Assembly (NCBI GenBank): GCA_003023365.1
Contig: PXTG01000107.1
Coordinates: 1-45,159 of the forward strand
Reading direction: 5' to 3'
Length of the DNA: 45,159 bases
Origin: Bacteroidetes bacterium QH_7_62_13
Lineage (GTDB): Bacteria > Bacteroidota > Rhodothermia > Rhodothermales > Salinibacteraceae
Position 1 is the first letter of the stretch. Each line of letters starts with the position of its first letter. The notes under the pieces are model-generated. The model saw only the letters and a program-made list of their open reading frames with translations. It made no database searches and had not been told where the DNA came from. Shown here piece by piece: positions 35,548 through 44,896 of the stretch. Both the position numbers and the translations under genes were made by a program.

Positions 35548-37821
35548 CTAGAAGGCAGCGAGCTCGCGGGCGGCATCAAGAATGCCCTCGTCACTCGGCA
35601 GCACGGCCCGCTCCAGGGAGTGGGCGAAGGGAATGGGGGTGAACTCGCCGGCGACGCGGCGGATGGGCGCGTCGAGGTACTCGAAGGCCTCGTCGCCGAT
35701 CTGCGCGCAAAGCTCGGCGCCGAACCCGATGAACTCGTGGTCCTCGTACACCACGAGGGCACGGTTCGTCTTCCGGATTGACTCCATGACCGTTTCCGAG
35801 TCGAGGGGGACGATGGTCCGAAGATCGACGACCTCCACGTCCACGCCTTCTTTTTCCAACTCCTTCGCCGCGTTGAGCGACTTCTGTACCATCATGCCGT
35901 AGGTCACGATGGTCATGTCCGACCCCTCGCGGGCGATGCGGGCTTCCCCGAACGGAAGGGTGTAGTTTTCGGGGGGCGTCGGGGTCCGGGCCGAGGCCGC
36001 GCGGTACAGGGCCTTGTGTTCCAGGAAGAGAACGGGATCCTCCGACCGAACGGCCGTGGCCAAGAGGCCCTTTGTATCGGCGGCGGTGGAGGGAAGGGCC
36101 ACCTTCAGGCCCGGCGTGTGGCCGAAGATGGACTCAATGTTTTGCGAGTGGCAGAGCCCGCCGTGGATATACCCGCCGCAGGGGACGCGGATGACCATGG
36201 GGCAGCTCCACTGGCCGTCGGAACGGTATCGGAACGGGGCCACTTGGTTACGAAGCTGCTGCATGGCCGGCCAGATGTAGTCGGCAAACTGAATCTCGAC
36301 GACCGGGCGGAAGCCACTTGCGGCGTAGCCGACCGCCGTGCCGATGATCGATCCCTCCGCGAGGGGGGAATTGAAGCAGCGGTCCGCGCCGAACTCGGCC
36401 GTCAGGTCCTTCGTGGCGGTGAAGACGCCGCCTTTGTCCCCGGCCACATCCTCACCGTATACGACGATCGACTCGTCCCGCGCCATCTCCTCCTTGAGCG
36501 TGCGGTTGATGGCGTCGACCATCACGATGGGGTCTTCGTCCTCGTCCAGATCGTCTTCGGAGTTGTAGTCGATATCCAGGTCACCCTCGAAGAAGACGTG
36601 CTCGGTGGCCGTGTCGGGATCGGGGTCGTCTTGCTGCTTGGCCCAGTCGGCGGCCTCGTCGACCTGCTCGTGGACCTCCTCCTCCATGGTGTCGGCCTCG
36701 TCCTCGGTAAGGATCCCTTCGTCGATCAGGACCGCTTCGAGTCGAGAAATCGGGTCGATTTTCCGATCGGCCTCTAGCTCTTCGGGGGTGCGGTACTTCG
36801 TGTGATCGTCCGAGGAGGAGTGGGGGAGAAGTCGAACCACATCGGCCACGAGGCAGACCGGGCCGTTTCCGGCACGGATGTGCTGGATCGCAGCCTGGGC
36901 GGCGGAGGCACTGGCGAAAAAATCGGTGCCGTCCACGCGCATGCGGCTGAGTCCCTCGTATCCCGCGGCAAGCTTGTAGGGAGTGCCCCCGGCCGTCTGC
37001 TCGTCGATGGGCACACTGATGGCGTACTTGTTATCCTGGACGACGAACAGGGCCGGTGCCTGCTCACGGGCGGCCCAGTTAAGGGCTTCGTGGAAGTCGC
37101 CCTGCGAGGTCGCGCCATCCCCGCAGGAGATGTACACGTAGTTATCTTCTCCCCGGTCCTGGATCCCGAAGCCAAATCCAACGCCGGGATTGAACTGGGC
37201 CCCCACCGATGAGGCCGTCGTCATCACGTTGAGATGCTTGAGGCCGAAGTGTTCGGGCATCTGCCGGCCCCCAGAGTTCGGGTCGTCAGCCTTCGCGAGG
37301 TGGGCCAGAACCGCTTCCTCCGGCTCCATGCCCAAGGAGAGGGCCATGCAGAGGTCCCGGTAGTAAAAGCAGAACCAGTCGTGACCCGGCCCTTCTCCCG
37401 GACGGGAGTACTGGCTGATGGCCGACTGTAAGGCCTCGTGCCCCGCACATCCGATGTGGAAATGTCCCTTGCCTTGTTTGAGCAAGGTGAGCATCTTTTC
37501 GTCGAGGCGCCGGGACAGCATCATGGTGCGCAGGCGCCGCCGAAGAGTATCGGCGTCAAAGTCGGCCGGACCGAGCTGCGCAATGTCGATCGACCCATCC
37601 GACTCGATGGACGGGATTTGGGGAATGGCCGCGTGGCCGTCCCCATGCATCAGCTCCTCAACGGGAAGGTCGTCCTCGGCCGGGTCCTCCACCGCTTGAT
37701 CGGGATCGGGATCCGGCGCCTCCGCGTCCGGCATCTCCAGCTCGGGCGGGGGCTCCTCCGTTTCCGTCTCGCCGGATTCGTCGGTGGTCTCGGGGTCGGG
37801 GGTGTCGTTATTATTCGCCAT
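35548..37821 (-). CDS. Fused E1 alpha-beta of a 2-oxoacid (branched-chain) dehydrogenase
   Basis: A 757-residue fusion. Residues 1-80 are a very acidic Pro/Glu/Asp tail. About 90-410 are E1 alpha with the ThDP motif GDGATSQGDFHEALNWA ending in DNKYAIS (D where N is usual). An acidic linker (about 410-435) leads to E1 beta (about 435-757) with YGEDVAGDKGGVF, SPLAEGSIIG and the C-terminal block DLRTIVPLD. Fused E1 proteins of this type in Bacteroidota-like bacteria act in branched-chain 2-oxoacid dehydrogenase. No E2/E3 lie beside it, and the pyruvate-specific E1 genes are separate (pdhA, pdhB). ATG start. Confidence 0.92.
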   Translation of the reverse strand: MANNNDTPDPETTDESGETETEEPPPELEMPDAEAPDPDPDQAVEDPAEDDLPVEELMHGDGHAAIPQIPSIESDGSIDIAQLGPADFDADTLRRRLRTMMLSRRLDEKMLTLLKQGKGHFHIGCAGHEALQSAISQYSRPGEGPGHDWFCFYYRDLCMALSLGMEPEEAVLAHLAKADDPNSGGRQMPEHFGLKHLNVMTTASSVGAQFNPGVGFGFGIQDRGEDNYVYISCGDGATSQGDFHEALNWAAREQAPALFVVQDNKYAISVPIDEQTAGGTPYKLAAGYEGLSRMRVDGTDFFASASAAQAAIQHIRAGNGPVCLVADVVRLLPHSSSDDHTKYRTPEELEADRKIDPISRLEAVLIDEGILTEDEADTMEEEVHEQVDEAADWAKQQDDPDPDTATEHVFFEGDLDIDYNSEDDLDEDEDPIVMVDAINRTLKEEMARDESIVVYGEDVAGDKGGVFTATKDLTAEFGADRCFNSPLAEGSIIGTAVGYAASGFRPVVEIQFADYIWPAMQQLRNQVAPFRYRSDGQWSCPMVIRVPCGGYIHGGLCHSQNIESIFGHTPGLKVALPSTAADTKGLLATAVRSEDPVLFLEHKALYRAASARTPTPPENYTLPFGEARIAREGSDMTIVTYGMMVQKSLNAAKELEKEGVDVEVVDLRTIVPLDSETVMESIRKTNRALVVYEDHEFIGFGAELCAQIGDEAFEYLDAPIRRVAGEFTPIPFAHSLERAVLPSDEGILDAARELAAF

Positions 37822-38564
37822 GTCCAGATCGGTCGTTGCGAAAAGCCATCCGAAGGTCCATGTACGTCGTTGTCCGCAGGGTAGCGGACGAGCAGAAGGG
37901 GGACAGGGAACGGCGAGTCGTGGTCATCGAAGCGCTTCCGAACGTCAATCCCTGTATGGCCTCTGCCTCACGAGATTTCCTTTACTAAAAGTCTGTTTGG
38001 TGGATTGATGTGCGGCCCACACGAGCGAGGCGAGGGCCGAAGGGTCATGCCTTTGCGGTGCTGACGAGTTCTGTGAGTAAATACAATGGTCGAAGCCGCA
38101 AAAGGTGCCCAAACGAGCCCTGTAGTGGGGGCCGAGCGAGAGCGAGGTCATGCCCCTGGTGACCGACCGGGCAAGTGCAGGAGCCATCTTGCGCTGGGAA
38201 CGCAGTGACCAAGTCGTTCACGAGCTGCGCGAGATCCACGAAGTCGCAGCGCTGGGAGCAAGGCCATCTAGATGGGCCACGACCGAGTGCTCTCTGGGGG
38301 GCCGCAGAGCGTCCACCAAACAGACGCTAACGGTTTCATAATATAGGGAAGCGCCTACCAAACAAAAAGACGCAGGTACACGAAGAGATAATTTTTGGCG
38401 GACGTGCACAGAAATGAACATTCGGGGATCTTTCGAAGGGTGATAGGGAGGCCCGATCCCCTTCAACTTCTTTCTGAAAGACAAGGACGGGAACGCTTAG
38501 CCGCCCCGGAGGAGTCGAGTTGCGAAGAATGCTCCTCGGAATGAACAAGGAGAGGGGGCCGGTA
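37822..38564. other. Long intergenic region holding a MITE-like element
   Basis: About 740 bases without a convincing gene. 37822-37988 should contain the promoter of the fused E1 gene. 37989-38326 is the element annotated separately. A degenerate copy of its terminal repeat (CTACCAAACAAAAAGACGC) lies at 38355-38373. 38424-38458 holds an inverted repeat GGGGATC...GATCCCC that could end the histidine kinase transcript, though no T run follows. Confidence 0.5.
37989..38326. mobile_element. MITE-like element, about 338 bp
   Basis: A perfect 14-base inverted repeat, GTCTGTTTGGTGGA at 37991-38004 and its complement at 38312-38325, extends after a 5-6 base gap by TGCGGCCC (38011-38018) / GGGCCGCA (38299-38306). 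CTAA occurs immediately outside both ends (37985-37988 and 38327-38330). This fits a 4-base target duplication of the YTAR type made by IS5-family elements. No intact transposase lies inside; two ORFs of 60-65 codons are not recognisable. It is best read as a non-autonomous or internally deleted element. Confidence 0.6.
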
Positions 38565-40019
38565 CTACGCTTCCGCGGTTTCGGGCTCAGGTGCGAACGG
38601 AAGTTCAAACCAGAAGCGCGTCCCGCGTCCTTTCGTACTCTCGACCTGAATTTCTTCACCGTGGGCGTGGATGATTTGCTGCACGATACTCAGCCCCAGC
38701 CCCGTACCGCCGCTGTCGCGAGCTCGGTCTTCGTCTACCCGGTAAAAGCGGTCGAAGATGCGTTCGAGATGATCCTCGTCGATGCCCTGTCCCGTATCAG
38801 CAACCTGGACGCGGACCTTATCGGCCCGGCGTTGGACCCGACACCGCACCGATCCGCTATCGGTGTACGCGATGGCGTTCTCGACGAGATTGACGAGAAC
38901 CTGTCGAATGCGCGACCGATCGGCGTGTACGAAGAAGCGCGACACGTCGATCTGCAGGTCGAGGTCCTTTTCTTCGGCCTTCGGACGAAGCATCTCGGTC
39001 ACCTCGTCCACCAGATCCTTTAGGTTGAAGACCGACCGGTTGATGAGGTCTTCCCGGTATTCGAGCCGGGCAATGTCGATGAGGTCGTTGAAAAGGTTCT
39101 GGAGCCGATTCAGGTTCGTCAGGGCCTTCTCGGCGTACGACTTCCGCTGATCGTCGTCGAGACCGGGGGTGCCGAGGGCCTCAAGATACCCGCTGATCGC
39201 GAAAATTGGATTCCGCACCTCGTGTGAAACGTTGCCGATGAACTCGCTCTGTAGCCGGGTCAGGCGCTCAAGCTCCTCGATCTTTTCCCGAGTGGCTTCC
39301 CCGGCTCGGTTGAGGCTGTCGGCAAGGTCCTGGAACTCGGCGGCACGGGAGTCAATGCGGATTTTCCCGGCGAACTGCCCCTCGGCCACCCGACGAGCAG
39401 TCTTCTGTATGCGGTGAAGGGGGGTCGTGACGCGGTAGGCGGCGGTAAAGCTTCCGATGAGGGCAAGGATCAGGGCCAAAACCATTCCCAGAACGAGCAC
39501 GAGCTGGGACCGCTGAACCAGATGGTACAGGGGCGGAGCGAGCTGAGCCACCCGAACGATAAAGTCGGCGTCGGGGCGGTAGAGGGAGGCAACAAAAACC
39601 GTTTCCCCCGCCTCATTGGTGCGGCGTGCATACCGGGCCGCACCATTGGACACGGTTTGGAGGGTTTCGGGACGAGCAAGCGAGTCCGGCGTAAAAAAAG
39701 AGGAGGAGGCCGACTCGTAGTAGCTCGTGTCCGGGGTGACGAGAGCCACGTGAAGGTCGGTAAGCTCCGTAAGATTTTTCACAATGCCGTGCCGTCGGGC
39801 CGGGTCGGCCTCCTCCACTTGGACCGCGATGCGTTCGGCCTGATTCCGGAGCGTCTGGTTCATGGCCGTGCGCATCTCACCGCGCAACACCAGCATCGCG
39901 TACAGACCTACGCCTACCACAGCCGTTCCGACGAAGAGAGCAAATGTCAACACCATCCACGTCTGCGTGGAGGCCCGACGGGGCAGAATGAGATCACCAA
40001 TCGAACGGAGCATCGACAT
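38565..40019 (-). CDS. Membrane sensor histidine kinase (HAMP)
   Basis: A 484-residue kinase: TM1 about 21-45, an extracytoplasmic sensor (about 46-168), TM2 about 170-195, HAMP about 196-245, then HisKA with FIGNVSHEVRNP (phosphorylated H266) and HATPase_c with the N box (NLVENAI), G1 (DTGQGID), F box and G2 (GGTGLGLSIV). All catalytic boxes are intact. The signal is unknown; the layout is PhoR/ResE-like. It lies 21 bases after the response-regulator gene on the same strand, so the two are a cognate pair. Confidence 0.95.
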   Translation of the reverse strand: MSMLRSIGDLILPRRASTQTWMVLTFALFVGTAVVGVGLYAMLVLRGEMRTAMNQTLRNQAERIAVQVEEADPARRHGIVKNLTELTDLHVALVTPDTSYYESASSSFFTPDSLARPETLQTVSNGAARYARRTNEAGETVFVASLYRPDADFIVRVAQLAPPLYHLVQRSQLVLVLGMVLALILALIGSFTAAYRVTTPLHRIQKTARRVAEGQFAGKIRIDSRAAEFQDLADSLNRAGEATREKIEELERLTRLQSEFIGNVSHEVRNPIFAISGYLEALGTPGLDDDQRKSYAEKALTNLNRLQNLFNDLIDIARLEYREDLINRSVFNLKDLVDEVTEMLRPKAEEKDLDLQIDVSRFFVHADRSRIRQVLVNLVENAIAYTDSGSVRCRVQRRADKVRVQVADTGQGIDEDHLERIFDRFYRVDEDRARDSGGTGLGLSIVQQIIHAHGEEIQVESTKGRGTRFWFELPFAPEPETAEA

Positions 40020-40040
40020 ACAACAGAGGCGAACCGCAAC

Positions 40041-40793
40041 TTAGAGACACAACGGAAAATCGAACAGACTCCCCGCTGTGTCCCGCTTCGAACGCAGCGC
40101 CCCGCCGACGAATCGGTAGCCGACCCCGCGCACCGTCTGGATGTGCTCGGCGTAGTCGCCCAACTTCTCGCGCAGATTCTTGATGTGGGCGTCCACCGTG
40201 CGTTCGGTGACCATCATGGCGTCCTTCCAGATTGTCTCAAGCAGCTGCTGGCGGGTGAAGGCCTTGCGAGGGTGTCGCACCAGGTAGCGCAGGAGTTCAA
40301 ACTCCGTAAGCGTGAGGCCTAGATCCTCACCGTCCAGCTCGGCTCTGTACTCGTCCTCGTAGATTTTGAGGCCGTCAACTTCGAGAATACTGCTTTCCTC
40401 CACGCCGGAGCGACGGAGAACGGCCTTGACGTGGGCGACGAGGACCTGAGGAGACACCGGTTTGGTGAGGTAGTCGTCTCCCCCAAGCATGAGGCCTTCG
40501 ATCTGATCCTCCTCCTCGGTCTTGGCACTGAGGAAAACGATTGGAATGTCTTCGGTCTCGACACGGGAGCGGAGTTTTCGGCAGACCTCGTAGCCGTCAA
40601 CGCCCGGAAGCATAATGTCGAGCACGATCAGATCCACATCGCCCGACGCCATCTCAAGCGCCTCTTCGCCGTCGTGAGCGGTGTGGACGGTGTATCCCTC
40701 TTCTTCAAGGAAGTGACCAACGACTTCGACGACATCTTTCTCGTCGTCGACGACAAGAATGTCGATGTCACCAGGATCGGCAGTGATAGGCAT
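40041..40793 (-). CDS. OmpR/PhoB-family response regulator
   Basis: A 250-residue regulator. Receiver domain 10-128: acidic pair D16/D17, phospho-acceptor D59, S89 and K111 all in place. Winged-helix DNA-binding domain about 135-230 with the recognition region RTVDAHIKNLREKLG and the VRGVGYRF wing. A further 20 residues follow the usual end. It is the first gene of the two-component operon. An AT-rich nested palindrome lies about 50-90 bases upstream of its ATG and may be an autoregulatory site. Confidence 0.95.
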   Translation of the reverse strand: MPITADPGDIDILVVDDEKDVVEVVGHFLEEEGYTVHTAHDGEEALEMASGDVDLIVLDIMLPGVDGYEVCRKLRSRVETEDIPIVFLSAKTEEEDQIEGLMLGGDDYLTKPVSPQVLVAHVKAVLRRSGVEESSILEVDGLKIYEDEYRAELDGEDLGLTLTEFELLRYLVRHPRKAFTRQQLLETIWKDAMMVTERTVDAHIKNLREKLGDYAEHIQTVRGVGYRFVGGALRSKRDTAGSLFDFPLCL

Positions 40794-40842
40794 AGGTTAG
40801 GATAATTTACTTGGTGAGAAAAATCGTGGAGGAGCGCTCGGT

Positions 40843-40880
40843 GTGAAGATAAAATACGAATGTTTCGTAAATGTCTTCAC
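40843..40880. promoter_or_regulatory. Nested palindrome upstream of the response regulator
   Basis: An inner perfect dyad TACGAA-TGT-TTCGTA (40855-40869) is nested in an outer pair GTGAAGA (40843-40849) / TCTTCAC (40874-40880) with almost the same centre. It lies in an AT-rich island 50-87 bases before the response-regulator start and about 75-110 bases after the alr stop. It could be an operator, part of the promoter, or a weak alr terminator. Confidence 0.45.
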
Positions 40881-40954
40881 GCGTTCAACAAAGATCCACG
40901 GAATGGGATGCACTATTGTGGTTCATCAAACATGCGAACTCGTAACGATGTTGT

Positions 40955-42199
40955 CTAGAACGAGGAGAGTGACGTCTGGACTCGGGGTTCTTGGTGGGGG
41001 ACGCCACTGGTCGCGGAGTTGAGATACCGGCGAGGGACCCGTGGAGAGATCCCGCAGCAGATCTCGTACGGAATCGTCTCGGCCCAATCGGCGACGTCGT
41101 ACAAGGTGGGGCTGGAGGGACCGAAGAGAACCGCCTCGTCCCCAACTTCGACGTCGGCCGCCGGCGATTTATCCGGCGGACCGAGGTTTACCATGCACAT
41201 GTCCATGCAGATCGTGCCCACAATCGGGTGCTGGTGGCCGTTGATGCGGACCGAGGCCCGGCCAGAGCACAAGCGCGGATAGCCATCTCCGTATCCGACC
41301 CCGAGGGTCGCGATGCGCGTGGTCTGGGACGCGCGCCAGCGGGCCCCATAGGAAATTGGCGTGCCCGGCTCGACTGTTTTCAGGTGCGTGACCCGGGCCT
41401 TTAGTGTCATCACGGGCTGCAGGTCGATGCGATCGCGAAGTTCGGGCGTGGTGGTGAGGCCGTAGAGCGCAATGCCGGTACGGACGAGGGGGGTTGAGAA
41501 GTCGTGAGCGCGGCCCCCAATTGTGAGCAAAGCCCCAGTGTTTGCCGCGTGGATTCGGCCCGTAACGGAATCGGGCGAATCCAGGGCGTCGAGCAGAGAC
41601 GTAAACCGATTCAACTGTGTTTGCGTGAAGGGACTATCCGGCTCGTCGGCGGTGGCAAAGTGCGTCCAAATTCCCGCCAGGAGAACACCAGAGGCTTCGG
41701 ACAGCTGTGAGATCGTCTCCCGAGCATCTTCGAGGGAAAGACCGATGCGGCCCATTCCGGTATCCACCTTCACGTGAGCACGAATGGGCTCATCCGACCG
41801 CCCGTGCTGACAGGCAGCTTCTGCCGTCTCGACAGAGGAGATCGTTGCGGAGAGGTCGTGTGTGGTGTACACTGAAAGCTGGTCGGGAAACGGCGCCCCG
41901 AGCACGAGGATTTGTTCCTCTATTCCTGCCTCCCGGAGGCGCACTCCTTCTGCCGGACGGGCCACGGCAAAGTGCCGAACGCCTTCTTCACGTAGTACCT
42001 GAGTGACAGCCGTGGCGCCATGCCCGTATGCATCGGCCTTGACGATGGCCATGAGCTTAGCCCCGTCCGCCCGGGCCTGTAAGGTCCGAACGTTGTGTCG
42101 GAGGGCACCGAGATCAACGGTCGCCGTTACCGGAGCGAACCGATCAGGTTGGGAAATCGGTCGATTAATGGGCTCTGAAGACTGCGGTCGACTGCTCAC
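40955..42199 (-). CDS. alr: Alanine racemase
   Basis: PLP enzyme making D-alanine for peptidoglycan. The PLP Lys is in AIVKADAYGHG (K54 from the GTG start) and the catalytic Tyr in ISYGARW. The C-terminal beta domain includes GVGYGDGYPR and the conserved block VGTICMDMCM. No ATG precedes the fold: the frame offers GTG at 42199 or TTG at 42289. GTG is chosen because the extra TTG-started residues lack any family resemblance. About 415 residues, slightly longer than usual because of a short N-terminal and C-terminal extension. ddl lies 2.7 kb away on the other strand. Confidence 0.93.
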   Translation of the reverse strand: MSSRPQSSEPINRPISQPDRFAPVTATVDLGALRHNVRTLQARADGAKLMAIVKADAYGHGATAVTQVLREEGVRHFAVARPAEGVRLREAGIEEQILVLGAPFPDQLSVYTTHDLSATISSVETAEAACQHGRSDEPIRAHVKVDTGMGRIGLSLEDARETISQLSEASGVLLAGIWTHFATADEPDSPFTQTQLNRFTSLLDALDSPDSVTGRIHAANTGALLTIGGRAHDFSTPLVRTGIALYGLTTTPELRDRIDLQPVMTLKARVTHLKTVEPGTPISYGARWRASQTTRIATLGVGYGDGYPRLCSGRASVRINGHQHPIVGTICMDMCMVNLGPPDKSPAADVEVGDEAVLFGPSSPTLYDVADWAETIPYEICCGISPRVPRRYLNSATSGVPHQEPRVQTSLSSF

Positions 42200-42401
42200 G
42201 TGAAGGATGCGCAAGCTTTTGGTAAAACTTCCACCTGAGAATGGTTCCGAGAACTGGGCCTCCCCGACTCCGGTTGATGAAAGAGACAAGCACGGAGGTG
42301 AAGATGTCCGTAGCGTATCCGACGGATGAGAGATGCATCGAGGTGGACTGGATGGCGGGGACCGTTTGGAAAGAGGGTCTGTTGCGAAGAAGGCACCCTG
42401 A

Positions 42402-44753
42402 GGGGTACTTTACGACCACGTCGGCCCCCTACTCTTCGTTGCGGGGGCTGGGTCGCCCGCATTCGGCCAAACGGCAGATTCCGTAGAATTCTCGCTAGAG
42501 GCCATTCACGCCTCCGATGCGTTCTCCCCGGAAGCCTTTCGGGGCGGCCGCTGGACCGACGAGGGGCCGGTGATCACGTATATACAACCGGCCGATACGG
42601 GAAAGGCCACCCACCTGATGCGATATAACTTGGAAACAGGGGATAGCTCACGGGTGATTGATGGGACGAACCTCTACGCCGAGGACGTAAACCGCCTGGT
42701 GCAGATTGAAGACTACCAATTCAGCGACGACAGGAAGAAGGTCCTTATCTATACGGATTCGAAGCGAGTGTGGCGGGCCAATACGAAGGGATACTACTAC
42801 GTCTACGATCTTTCAGCTCAAACCCTCACCCCGGTGACCGACCGTCAAGATGGTCACCAGATGTTTGCCAAGTTCAATCCTTCGGCCTCCCAGGTCGCGT
42901 TCGTCCGCGAGCGCGACCTGCATGTCGTAGATCTGGCCACAGGCACTGAAACGGCGCTCACGACGGACGGACGCGAGGGGGGGATGATCAACGGTACGGT
43001 CGACTGGGTGTACGAAGAAGAGTTTCGGGTTCGGGATGGGTGGCGGTGGAGTCCGGATGGGCAATACATCGCCTTCCTCAAACTCGACGAATCGGACACG
43101 CGAGAGTTTGCCCTCACCAATTACACGAGCCGCTACCCGGAGTATAAGCGATTCCGATATCCGAAAGCCGGGGAGGTGAATAGCGAGATCAAGGTAGGGG
43201 TGGTGGATGTAGGAGCCGTCGACACGGCCAAAACCAACCAAGAGGAAGCCATTAAGTACTTTGACACCCAGACGTGGGATCCTGAGTTGTCGCAGCCGGA
43301 AGAGCGGTCCGACCCTCACGAATACATACCCCGAATGGGATGGACCCCCCAAATCGACGGGCGTCACCGCGTGTGGGTGTTTCGGCTAAATCGCCTGCAG
43401 AACAAGCTTGATCTCCTCTACGGCGACCCGAAAAAGGGAATGGTTCGGACCGTTCTCGAAGAACAGAACGAGACCTACATCGACGTGGAGAATGGCAAGA
43501 TCACTTACCTGGACGATGGAGAACATTTTGTTTTCCAGTCCGAGCGCAGCGGCTTCAACCACGCCTATCTCTACCGCAACGACGGAACGGAGCTTGGCCC
43601 CATCACCGACGGGGACTGGGAAGTAACCTCATTCCACGGTCTCGACGAAGAATCTAATACAGCCTACTTCACCGCCACTCGCACCTCCTCGATTCAGCGC
43701 CATCTGTATCGGGCCGATGTTTCGGTGGCCCCCCACGATACGGCTCAACCGCCCCGGAAGGTGACCGAGAAGGCGGGCTGGCATACCATCGATTCTTCGA
43801 AAGATCGAGACTATTACATCGACACCCATTCGCGGCGAGGCACCCCGCCCACCTGGAGCCTCCATAAGGCCGACGGGACGAGGGTGAAGACCCTTCAGGA
43901 CAATCGCGCCCTCGACCAACGTCTCGCCCGTATGGACCTACCGTCGGCCAGATTCACGTCTCTCCCCGGGGCAGACGGCACGTCCCTCAACAGCTATGTC
44001 ATGAAGCCGACCGACTTCGACACGTCCCGGGAGTATCCGGTCCTCATGTACGTGTATGGAGGCCCCGGAGTGCAGACCGTCACCGATCAGTGGGGCGGCA
44101 GTCGTCACCTCTGGCATCAGTACCTCGTTCAGAAGCACGATGTCGTTCTGGTGAGCGTCGACAACAGGGGGACGGGGGGACGCGGGAAAGACTTCCAGGA
44201 CGTTCCGTATCAGCGTCTGGGTCTGCCGGAGGCGGCCGATCAGATCAATGCCGCCCAGACCCTGGCCGACTCGTCGTGGGTGGATGAGGACCGAATCGGC
44301 ATTTGGGGGTGGAGCTACGGCGGTTACATGACCCTTCTCTCAATGCTTCGGGGCGACGGGCCGTCCACCTTCACGGCGGGCCTTTCGGTGGCCCCCGTCA
44401 CGGACTGGCGCCTCTACGACACCATCTACACGGAACGCTACATGGCGCCGCCGCAGGCCAACACGGACGGCTACAGAAAGGGGGCCCCCCAGACCTATGC
44501 CGCCCGCCTCCGGGATGAACAAGACTTGCTCATCGCTCACGGCAACGACGACGACAACGTCCACCCCCAAAACACCGTGCAGATGATGCAGAAGCTGCAG
44601 CAGGAGGGCAAGCAGTTTGAGTTCATGCTGTATCCCCAGAAGGCCCATGGGCTTGACGGGGCGAAGACTCGCCTCCATCTGTACCGGATGCTGACACGCT
44701 TTATCGAGGAGCACCTCGCCCGTCCCGAACAGGAGAGGCCGGCGTCGCGGTGA
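42402..44753 (+). CDS. DPP IV-type S9 serine peptidase, start out of frame
   Basis: A dipeptidyl-peptidase IV-like enzyme: an N-terminal eight-bladed propeller (residues about 1-450), then an alpha/beta hydrolase. The catalytic triad is intact: Ser in GWSYGGYM, Asp in HGNDDDNVHPQN and His in KAHGLDG. The coding frame runs back from the first possible start (GTG 42570) through SLEAIHASDAFSPEAFRGG and a secretion-signal-like LLFVAGAGSPAFGQTA to a stop at 42399-42401, with no start codon. An ATG at 42352 in the neighbouring frame reaches it only if one C is added to the CCCCC run at 42425-42429. Expected to be exported. Minimal ORF is 42570-44753. Confidence 0.88.
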   Translation, partial: GVLYDHVGPLLFVAGAGSPAFGQTADSVEFSLEAIHASDAFSPEAFRGGRWTDEGPVITYIQPADTGKATHLMRYNLETGDSSRVIDGTNLYAEDVNRLVQIEDYQFSDDRKKVLIYTDSKRVWRANTKGYYYVYDLSAQTLTPVTDRQDGHQMFAKFNPSASQVAFVRERDLHVVDLATGTETALTTDGREGGMINGTVDWVYEEEFRVRDGWRWSPDGQYIAFLKLDESDTREFALTNYTSRYPEYKRFRYPKAGEVNSEIKVGVVDVGAVDTAKTNQEEAIKYFDTQTWDPELSQPEERSDPHEYIPRMGWTPQIDGRHRVWVFRLNRLQNKLDLLYGDPKKGMVRTVLEEQNETYIDVENGKITYLDDGEHFVFQSERSGFNHAYLYRNDGTELGPITDGDWEVTSFHGLDEESNTAYFTATRTSSIQRHLYRADVSVAPHDTAQPPRKVTEKAGWHTIDSSKDRDYYIDTHSRRGTPPTWSLHKADGTRVKTLQDNRALDQRLARMDLPSARFTSLPGADGTSLNSYVMKPTDFDTSREYPVLMYVYGGPGVQTVTDQWGGSRHLWHQYLVQKHDVVLVSVDNRGTGGRGKDFQDVPYQRLGLPEAADQINAAQTLADSSWVDEDRIGIWGWSYGGYMTLLSMLRGDGPSTFTAGLSVAPVTDWRLYDTIYTERYMAPPQANTDGYRKGAPQTYAARLRDEQDLLIAHGNDDDNVHPQNTVQMMQKLQQEGKQFEFMLYPQKAHGLDGAKTRLHLYRMLTRFIEEHLARPEQERPASR

Positions 44754-44896
44754 GAAAGAGTCGGGAGCGGTCTGGCTTCCGCTGAAGGGACAGACGACTT
44801 TCAACCGTCGAGGGCAGAAGGCTGGCGCTCGTGAATCCCGTAATTCTGAGACGTTCATTCCTGCTGGTTTCGCGCAATCAATCGTTCCGTTCGCTC

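Noticed and set aside
38045-38341. Two small ORFs inside the MITE-like element
   Set aside because: Both are 63-64 codons with no transposase motif, and one reads through the terminal repeat. Treated as non-coding.
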